A DNA stretch of 5,057 nucleotides from Pseudomonadota bacterium. GTDB lineage: Bacteria; Pseudomonadota; Alphaproteobacteria; Caulobacterales; Caulobacteraceae. Each line of letters starts with the position of its first letter. Position 1 is the stretch's first letter. Below the pieces are notes generated by a model. It was not told the DNA's origin. It searched no databases and worked only from the letters and a program-made list of their open reading frames with translations. Location of the stretch: positions 1 through 5,057 of the forward strand of contig JAEXJH010000280.1 of the NCBI GenBank assembly GCA_023445955.1, read 5' to 3'. Positions 1 through 5,057 of this stretch are shown piece by piece. The position numbers and the translations under genes were made by a program.

Positions 1-2
1 TC

Positions 3-1085
3 GAGTACGAAGGCTACACCGCCGAGGGACAGCTTCGCCAGGCGTCCTTCAAGGGCCTGCGCGAGGACAAACCCGCCGCCGAGGTCGAGGCCGAGACGCC
101 CGCGCCCGCCGCGACCAAACTCGCCGAGCCCAAGGCCCAAAAGGCGGCGACCACGACGGTCAAATCCGCGACCGTCAGTCCCAAAGGGTCGATCGTGGTC
201 CTGGGCCAGACCATTTCCAACGCCGGCAAGATTCTATGGCCGCAAGCGGGCGATGGTCAGCCGGTGACCAAGGGCGAGCTGGCGCGCTATTACGAGGCGG
301 TCGGCGCTTGGATGATCGAGCATGTCCGCGGCCGGCCCTGTTCGATGATCCGCATGCCCGACGGCATCGCGGGCGAGCAGAAGTTCTTCCAGCGCCATTC
401 GGGCCAGGGCCAGTCGGCCTTGATCACCGAAGTGGAGGTATGGGGCGACCGCAAACCCTACCTCCAATTCGACAAGGTCGAGGCCCTGGTCGCCGCCGCC
501 CAGGTCGGCGCGCTGGAACTGCATCCCTGGAACAGCGAGCCGTTCCTGCCCGAGCAGCCAGGGCGGCTGGTCTTCGACCTCGATCCCGCGCCCGACGTGG
601 CGTTCGAGCGGGTCATCGAGGGCGCGCGTGAAGTGCGCGACCGGCTGGCTGACCTTGGCCTGGTGTCGTTCTGCAAGACCACGGGCGGCAAGGGCCTGCA
701 CGTCGTCACCCCGTTGTCGGCCGAGGGGATCGGCTGGGACATCGCCAAGGCGTTCGCCCGCGACGTCTGCAAGGCCATGGCGGCTGATGATCCTGACCGC
801 TACCTGATCAGCATGGCCAAGAAGGATCGGACAGGACGCATCTTCCTGGACTATCTGCGCAACGATCGCATGGCTACGGCGGTAGCGCCGCTGTCGCCGC
901 GCGGCCGACCCGGCGCGCCGGTGTCGATGCCGATCGGCTGGGGGCAGGTGAAGAAGGGCCTGGACCCGGCCAAGTACACCGTGCGCACCGTGCCGGGCCT
1001 GGTGCGCAAGCTGACGGCCTGGGAAGACTATTGCGAGGGCGAACGCTCCCTCGCCAAGGCGATCGCGCGCCTGGGCAAGGTCTGA
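3..1085 (+). CDS. ligD: DNA ligase D, C-terminal part (end of LIG domain plus complete POL domain), 5' partial
   Basis: Multifunctional NHEJ ligase that Ku recruits to broken DNA ends. The frame is open from the window edge, giving 360 visible residues; the GTG at 195 is internal, not a start. Residues 15-28 (SFKGLREDKPAAEV, 45-86) are the typical end of the LigD ATP-dependent ligase domain. Residues about 29-62 form an Ala/Lys/Thr/Pro-rich linker. Residues about 66-355 are the archaeo-eukaryotic primase-type POL domain: SNAGKILWP near its start, the metal-binding DLD pair at 576-584 (Asp192, Asp194), TTGGKGLHVV with the nucleotide-binding His at 699-701, and the third metal Asp in IFLDYLRN at 849-851. 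All three carboxylates are present, so POL looks active. The LIG-POL order matches the Pseudomonas-type layout (PE-LIG-POL) rather than the mycobacterial POL-PE-LIG; the PE domain, if present, is outside the window. The next gene starts 4 bp downstream, suggesting cotranscription. Confidence 0.97.
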   Translation, partial: EYEGYTAEGQLRQASFKGLREDKPAAEVEAETPAPAATKLAEPKAQKAATTTVKSATVSPKGSIVVLGQTISNAGKILWPQAGDGQPVTKGELARYYEAVGAWMIEHVRGRPCSMIRMPDGIAGEQKFFQRHSGQGQSALITEVEVWGDRKPYLQFDKVEALVAAAQVGALELHPWNSEPFLPEQPGRLVFDLDPAPDVAFERVIEGAREVRDRLADLGLVSFCKTTGGKGLHVVTPLSAEGIGWDIAKAFARDVCKAMAADDPDRYLISMAKKDRTGRIFLDYLRNDRMATAVAPLSPRGRPGAPVSMPIGWGQVKKGLDPAKYTVRTVPGLVRKLTAWEDYCEGERSLAKAIARLGKV

Positions 1086-1089
1086 GCCG

Positions 1090-1635
1090 ATGGCCAACGC
1101 GCCGCGCCGTCTGAAGGTCTACCAGGCCCAGTTCGGCTTCCACGACAGCGTCGTGGCCGCGCCGAACCAGGTCGCGGCCCTGGCTGCCTGGGGCATGCGC
1201 CAGAACCTGTTCGCCGAGGGCCGCGCCAAGCTCGCCGAAGACCCGGCGGCGGTGGAGGCGGCCCTGGGCCATCCCGAAACGCCTTTGCGCCGCGCGATAG
1301 GCTCCAACGATCCCTTCAGCCTCGCGCCGAACCTGCCGCGGGTCCCCGATCCGCCAAAACGGCCCAAGCCGGCGCTGAAGGTCGTCCCCAAGGTCAAGGC
1401 GCCCGAGCCCGCGGCGGCGCCGCCGGATCGCTCCGAGGTCGATGCGGCGGAAAAAGCGCTGACGGCGATCAATAGGCGCCGCCTCGAAGACGAAGCCGAT
1501 TTCCAAAGGCGGCGCGAGACGCTCGAGGCTGAGGAGGCCGCGTCGCGTCGGCGTTGGACGGCCGATCGCAAGACCGCCGAGGCGCGACTGGACAAGGCCC
1601 GGAGGGCCTACCGGGCCGAGGGCGGCGAGATCTAG
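1090..1635 (+). CDS. Unknown 181-aa protein between ligD and ku, predicted coiled-coil tail
   Basis: I do not recognise a named function. Proteins of this look near NHEJ genes in alphaproteobacteria are, as I recall, sometimes auto-annotated 'cell envelope biogenesis protein TolA', probably only because of the charged helical tail; there is no signal peptide or membrane segment here. Three parts are visible: a possibly folded N-terminal module (residues 7-72, starting RRLKVYQAQFGFHDSVVAAP), a basic Pro/Ala/Lys-rich stretch (about 78-113), and a highly charged Arg/Glu/Ala helix (about 114-176) likely to form a coiled coil. ATG is 4 bp after the ligD stop; AAGG at 1077-1080, 9 nt before the ATG, is a plausible ribosome site inside the ligD end. 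It converges on ku with overlapping stops. Its position between the two core NHEJ genes suggests, without proving, an accessory DNA-end role or shared regulation. Confidence 0.85.
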   Translation: MANAPRRLKVYQAQFGFHDSVVAAPNQVAALAAWGMRQNLFAEGRAKLAEDPAAVEAALGHPETPLRRAIGSNDPFSLAPNLPRVPDPPKRPKPALKVVPKVKAPEPAAAPPDRSEVDAAEKALTAINRRRLEDEADFQRRRETLEAEEAASRRRWTADRKTAEARLDKARRAYRAEGGEI

Positions 1636-2507
1636 CTGGCCTTGCGCGTCCTGGCCGACGCGGTCTTGGCGGGCGCCTTGGCCTTGCTCTTGACCGCGGG
1701 TTTCTTGGCGGCGGCCTTGGCCGGAGCCTTGGCGTCCTTGCCGCCCAGGCTGGCGCGCAAGGCGGCCATCAGGTCGACGACATTGGTGTCCTCGGGTTCT
1801 TCGACCTTGGCGATCTTGTGGCCCTTCTGCTTGGCCTTGATCAGGTCCTTCAGGGCCTCTTCATAACGATCGACGAACTGGCTGGGATCGAACGGGCCTT
1901 CCTGCTGCTCGATGATCTTCTGGGCGATGGCGATCATCTGCGGATCGGCGGCCTTGTCGCTGATCGATCCGAAAACCTCGTCTTCCTTGCGCACCTCGGC
2001 GTCGGTGCGCAGCGTGTAGGCCAAGATGCCCTTGCCGCGCGGCTCCAAGGCCAGCAGTCGCTCGCGGGTCGACATCACCACGCGGCCCAGCGCGATCTGG
2101 CCCGAGCGTTCCATCGACGCGCGGATCACGGCGAAGGCCTCCTGGGCCAGCTTGCCGTCGGGCGCGAGGTAGTAGGGATTGTCCCAATAGATGCGGTCGA
2201 TATCCTCTGCCGGCACGAACCGCTCGATGTCGATGGTCTTGGTGCTCTCGAGTTTGACGTCGTTGATCTCGTCCTGGCTGAGCAGGATGTATTCGCCCTT
2301 GGACACCTCGTAGCCCTTGACCAGCTTGCTGCGCTCGATCGGCCCGGTGTCGGGGTCGGTGGTGACCATCTTGATCCGGTTGTTGGTCTCCGGATTGATC
2401 AGGTTGAAGTGCACCTCGCCGCCGCTGTTGGTGGCCGTGTAGAGGGCCACCGGGCAGGTCACGAGCGAAAGCCGAAGATGTCCTTGCCAGGTCGGGCGAT
2501 ATGCCAT
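1632..2507 (-). CDS. ku: Bacterial Ku, DNA-end-binding protein of NHEJ
   Basis: Homodimeric ring protein that threads onto double-strand break ends and recruits LigD. The 291 residues start MAYRPTWQGHLRLSLVTCPV, the usual bacterial Ku opening, and cover the Ku70/80-like core (about 10-230). EPEDTNVVDLMAALRASL (237-254) matches the conserved segment just after the core, in the region linked to LigD interaction. Residues 255-291 form a disordered Lys/Ala/Pro tail with 10 Lys and 2 Arg; such lysine-rich extensions are known in some bacterial Ku proteins, where they contribute to DNA binding. The ATG is supported by AAGGA (2520-2516) 8 nt upstream. A candidate EcfG/SigT promoter lies in the 63-bp gap upstream. 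The gene converges on the ligD-linked gene and their TAG stops share CTAG, so no separate terminator fits between them. Product assignment is secure. Confidence 0.97.
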   Translation of the reverse strand: MAYRPTWQGHLRLSLVTCPVALYTATNSGGEVHFNLINPETNNRIKMVTTDPDTGPIERSKLVKGYEVSKGEYILLSQDEINDVKLESTKTIDIERFVPAEDIDRIYWDNPYYLAPDGKLAQEAFAVIRASMERSGQIALGRVVMSTRERLLALEPRGKGILAYTLRTDAEVRKEDEVFGSISDKAADPQMIAIAQKIIEQQEGPFDPSQFVDRYEEALKDLIKAKQKGHKIAKVEEPEDTNVVDLMAALRASLGGKDAKAPAKAAAKKPAVKSKAKAPAKTASARTRKAS

Positions 2508-2515
2508 GTCGAAGA

Positions 2516-2520
2516 TCCTT
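2516..2520 (-). promoter_or_regulatory. Ribosome binding site of ku
   Basis: AAGGA on the minus strand, 8 nt before the ku ATG at 2507. It supports this start, which also agrees with the usual bacterial Ku N-terminus. Confidence 0.75.
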
Positions 2521-2541
2521 GCCCGCCTGCGCGGCGTCCTG

Positions 2542-2566
2542 GATTCAACGACGGGCGCGGTGATTC
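2542..2566. other. Two GANTC (CcrM-type methylation) sites before ku
   Basis: GATTC occurs at 2542-2546 and 2562-2566, exactly 20 bp apart, both inside the 63-bp gap between ku and the 81-aa gene. The first directly abuts the candidate -10 (minus-strand CGTTGAATC) and the second directly follows the candidate -35. In Caulobacter-type bacteria GANTC is methylated by CcrM and can mark promoters controlled by GcrA. The sites are certain; their function is inferred. Confidence 0.6.
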
Positions 2567-2571
2567 GTTCT
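2547..2571 (-). promoter_or_regulatory. Candidate EcfG/SigT-type promoter of ku
   Basis: On the minus strand AGAAC (2571-2567) is followed after exactly 16 nt by CGTT (2550-2547). The alphaproteobacterial general stress sigma factor EcfG (SigT in Caulobacter, RpoE2 in Sinorhizobium) uses GGAAC-N16/17-CGTT, so 8 of 9 consensus bases match, with the mismatch at the first -35 base. A transcript would start around 2540, giving a leader of about 33 nt that contains the ku ribosome site. The -35 element just overlaps the stop codon of the upstream gene. This is a match by eye and could be chance. Confidence 0.5.
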
Positions 2572-2816
2572 CAGGCGCCGCAGGGCGCGGTCTCGCCGGT
2601 GTCGAGGTCTATGCGGAAGCAGTGCTCGCCGCCGGTGTCGAGATCGCGAACCACGACGCTGATCTCGCCGTCGTCCTCGGGCGCGATGGCCAGGTCCTCG
2701 ACATAGGCCACGGCCGCGGCCTCGAACGACGGCTCGTGGACAACCCGGGCATGGTGAGGCCCTGCGTGGCGGGCGTGGACGCTGAAGCGCCGGTCGTCGT
2801 TGGCGGCCTTGGTCAT
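2571..2816 (-). CDS. Small conserved-looking protein of unknown function (81 aa)
   Basis: Function unknown. The 81 residues form one small, acidic, soluble domain without signal peptide or membrane segment. The N-terminal half is His-rich (H14, H17, H21, H22, H27 in a FSVHARH...HHARVV context) followed by a predicted helix around FEAAAVAYVEDL; the C-terminal half looks like a beta hairpin or sheet (GEISVVVRDLDTGGEHCFRI). It resembles short Caulobacterales proteins that I tentatively recall as DUF5961; this needs a profile search. The start is well supported by AAGGAG at 2829-2824, 7 nt before the ATG. It lies 63 bp upstream of ku and 75 bp downstream of the 92-aa gene, all on the minus strand, so the three may be partly cotranscribed, though the ku promoter candidate suggests ku also has its own transcription. 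Confidence 0.82.
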   Translation of the reverse strand: MTKAANDDRRFSVHARHAGPHHARVVHEPSFEAAAVAYVEDLAIAPEDDGEISVVVRDLDTGGEHCFRIDLDTGETAPCGA

Positions 2817-2823
2817 CGTGGAT

Positions 2824-2829
2824 CTCCTT
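2824..2829 (-). promoter_or_regulatory. Ribosome binding site of the 81-aa gene
   Basis: AAGGAG on the minus strand, 7 nt upstream of the ATG at 2816. It is the strongest Shine-Dalgarno match in the window and fixes the start of this small gene. Confidence 0.8.
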
Positions 2830-2858
2830 GGGGCATCAACGCGCCAATCCCGCGAAGG

Positions 2859-2863
2859 GATTC
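2859..2863. other. GANTC site before the 81-aa gene, in a repeated GTTGAATCC context
   Basis: GATTC lies in the 75-bp gap upstream of the 81-aa gene. On the minus strand the context is GTTGAATCC (2866-2858), the same 9 bases found before ku at 2549-2541. This may be a shared regulatory element or start-proximal promoter piece. No clear -10/-35 pair was found around it. Confidence 0.45.
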
Positions 2864-2891
2864 AACATCGCCCAGGGTCGCGAGGATTGGC

Positions 2892-3170
2892 CTAACGCGT
2901 CTGGCCGGCGCTCTCGAAATAGGCCGTCGAACTGCCTTCGGTGTGGGCCACGATCGCGATCTCCAGGTTCTTGCCATCGTCGAGCGACAAGCGCGCCCGC
3001 CCGGCCCGGAACGCCTCGCGCATGGCCTCGGCATCGCCCGTCAGACCGCCCTTGGCCACCCGCAGGCCCTGGGAGTCGATGTAGCGAAGCTCAAAGCTCA
3101 CCGGATAACTTTGGCGTCCCAGCAACATCGCCCCCTGACCAACTTGAGGAGGCTTGGGAGATCTTGGCAT
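2892..3170 (-). CDS. Small protein of unknown function (92 aa)
   Basis: Not recognised. The predicted product is a compact alpha/beta protein: strands around GAMLLGRQSYPVSFELRYID (residues 13-32), then GLRVAKGGLTG, a helix (AEAMREAFRAGRA, 47-59), and further strands (ARLSLDDGKNLEIAIVAH, 59-76) ending in SSTAYFES. There is no signal peptide or transmembrane segment. The start is uncertain: the ATG at 3170 has no good ribosome site, and the internal ATG at 3128 (Met15) has AGGGGG only 2 nt away. An in-frame TGA at 3200-3198 excludes a longer protein. I prefer 3170 because GQGAM seems to begin the first strand. It is on the same strand as the 81-aa gene and ku and might head a small operon. Codon use fits the neighbours, so I think it is a real gene. 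Confidence 0.7.
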   Translation of the reverse strand: MPRSPKPPQVGQGAMLLGRQSYPVSFELRYIDSQGLRVAKGGLTGDAEAMREAFRAGRARLSLDDGKNLEIAIVAHTEGSSTAYFESAGQTR

Positions 3171-3258
3171 GCGGGGCGGATCCGGGCTTGGGCGGGGTCA
3201 GCGCTTCGCCGAAGAGGAGAGGGTGCGGCCCGGCGATCGTCGGGGGGGGCGTATGCCG

Positions 3259-3280
3259 GGCCCCTGGCGTCCCCAGGGCC
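3259..3280. repeat. Short inverted repeat in the intergenic region
   Basis: CCCTGG (3262-3267) pairs with CCAGGG (3273-3278) around a 5-nt loop, and GG/CC pairs outside extend it with one bulged C. It is not followed by a T run on either strand, so a role as terminator is doubtful. Confidence 0.45.
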
Positions 3281-3335
3281 AAGAAGGCGCTGTCCGGACC
3301 TTGAGAGAAATCCTGGCGCGCCTTGTCGTTCCTGC

Positions 3336-3356
3336 GGCGAGGACGAAAAGCTCGCC
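3336..3356. repeat. Second stem-loop downstream of the catalase
   Basis: GGCGAG (3336-3341) and CTCGCC (3351-3356) form a perfect 6-bp stem around a 9-nt loop. It follows the larger catalase-proximal hairpin by only 9 bp on the minus strand, so the two may act together as a tandem 3'-end structure. Confidence 0.4.
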
Positions 3357-3365
3357 AGGTCGTGG

Positions 3366-3401
3366 CCGCCCATGACCCGGCGCGCGCCAGGCCATGGGCG
3401 G
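3366..3401 (-). terminator. Strong hairpin just after the catalase stop, probable 3'-end or terminator
   Basis: CCGCCCATG (3366-3374) and CATGGGCGG (3393-3401) are perfect 9-bp inverted arms. Inside them CC/GG and GG/CC pairs, with mismatches between, extend the stem to a CGCGCG loop (3381-3386). It begins 4 bp after the catalase TGA, where a terminator is expected. No T run follows on the minus strand, so it could instead be a transcript-stabilising hairpin or a protein-binding palindrome. Confidence 0.55.
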
Positions 3402-3405
3402 ACGA

Positions 3406-5057
<1,652 letters not shown>

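Larger units (their letters stand above)
3171..3405. other. Intergenic region with stem-loops, no gene seen
   Basis: These 235 bp separate the catalase stop from the 92-aa gene. Short open frames cross it on both strands, but none has a ribosome site, recognisable product or consistent codon use. It contains three GC-rich inverted repeats and a run of eight G (3242-3249). It should hold the promoter of the 92-aa gene, but I could not identify one; the GGAAC at 3332-3328 (-) has no matching CGTT at 16-17 nt. Confidence 0.6.

Noticed and set aside
195..1085. Stand-alone POL-domain gene starting at GTG 195
   Set aside because: The same frame is open to the window edge and encodes the ligase-domain end SFKGLREDKPAAEV and a linker, so this is the inside of ligD.
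234..1097. 287-codon open frame on the minus strand opposite ligD
   Set aside because: It is in register with the secure ligD POL frame and has the His/Arg/Ala/Gly-rich composition of an antisense shadow.
2824..2866. Second EcfG promoter before the 81-aa gene
   Set aside because: A CGTT is present on the minus strand, but the bases 16-17 nt upstream match GGAAC in at most three of five positions.
3242..3249. Run of eight G as a phase-variation tract
   Set aside because: It lies in non-coding sequence with no identified promoter or reading frame to switch, and such a run is not surprising in GC-rich DNA.
3308..3332. EcfG promoter before the 92-aa gene from GGAAC at 3332-3328 (-)
   Set aside because: The -35 box is perfect, but the expected -10 positions read ATTT or TTTC rather than CGTT, and it is more than 130 bp from the start codon.
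3098..3373. 91-codon minus-strand frame in the gap after the catalase
   Set aside because: It begins inside the catalase-proximal hairpin, has no ribosome site, overlaps the better 92-aa frame and has shadow-like Pro/Arg/Ser composition.

Overview
The window is about 5 kb of GC-rich, tightly packed chromosome from what looks like an alphaproteobacterium, plausibly of the Caulobacter type. I infer this from the strong G/C bias at third codon positions, the bacterial NHEJ gene set, the rarity of GANTC (CcrM-type) sites inside genes with clustering between genes, and a promoter-like site of the alphaproteobacterial EcfG/SigT class. The sequence alone does not prove the genus.

Layout. Positions 3-1085 (+) hold the 3' part of ligD: the very end of the ATP-dependent ligase domain, an Ala/Lys/Thr-rich linker, then a complete C-terminal POL (primase-polymerase) domain. 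Four bases later, 1090-1635 (+) encodes an unrecognised 181-residue protein with a basic, proline-rich middle and a predicted charged coiled-coil tail. Its stop codon overlaps the stop of the convergent ku gene (1632-2507, -) in a shared CTAG. Upstream of ku on the same strand lie two small genes of unknown function, 2571-2816 (81 aa) and 2892-3170 (92 aa). A 235-bp gap (3171-3405) with several GC-rich stem-loops separates these from a large-subunit, clade-2 type catalase gene (katE; 3406-5057, -), whose 5' end lies outside the window.

How it fits together. Ku binds double-strand break ends and recruits LigD, whose POL domain fills or extends ends and whose ligase domain seals them, so the left 2.5 kb is a compact two-component NHEJ locus with one unknown gene embedded between ligD and ku. 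The catalase removes hydrogen peroxide, a source of DNA breaks, so the neighbourhood has a stress or stationary-phase flavour. This is supported by a candidate EcfG/SigT promoter (AGAAC-N16-CGTT on the - strand, 2571-2547) directly before ku.

Most interesting leads: (1) the EcfG-like promoter of ku interleaved with two GANTC methylation sites; (2) a Cys in the catalase at the position of HPII His392, exactly 23 residues before the haem-ligand Tyr, predicting a Cys-Tyr cross-link as in Neurospora CAT-1 rather than the His-Tyr bond of E. coli HPII; (3) the unknown gene sandwiched between ligD and ku. I found no mobile element, CRISPR array, tRNA or rRNA.
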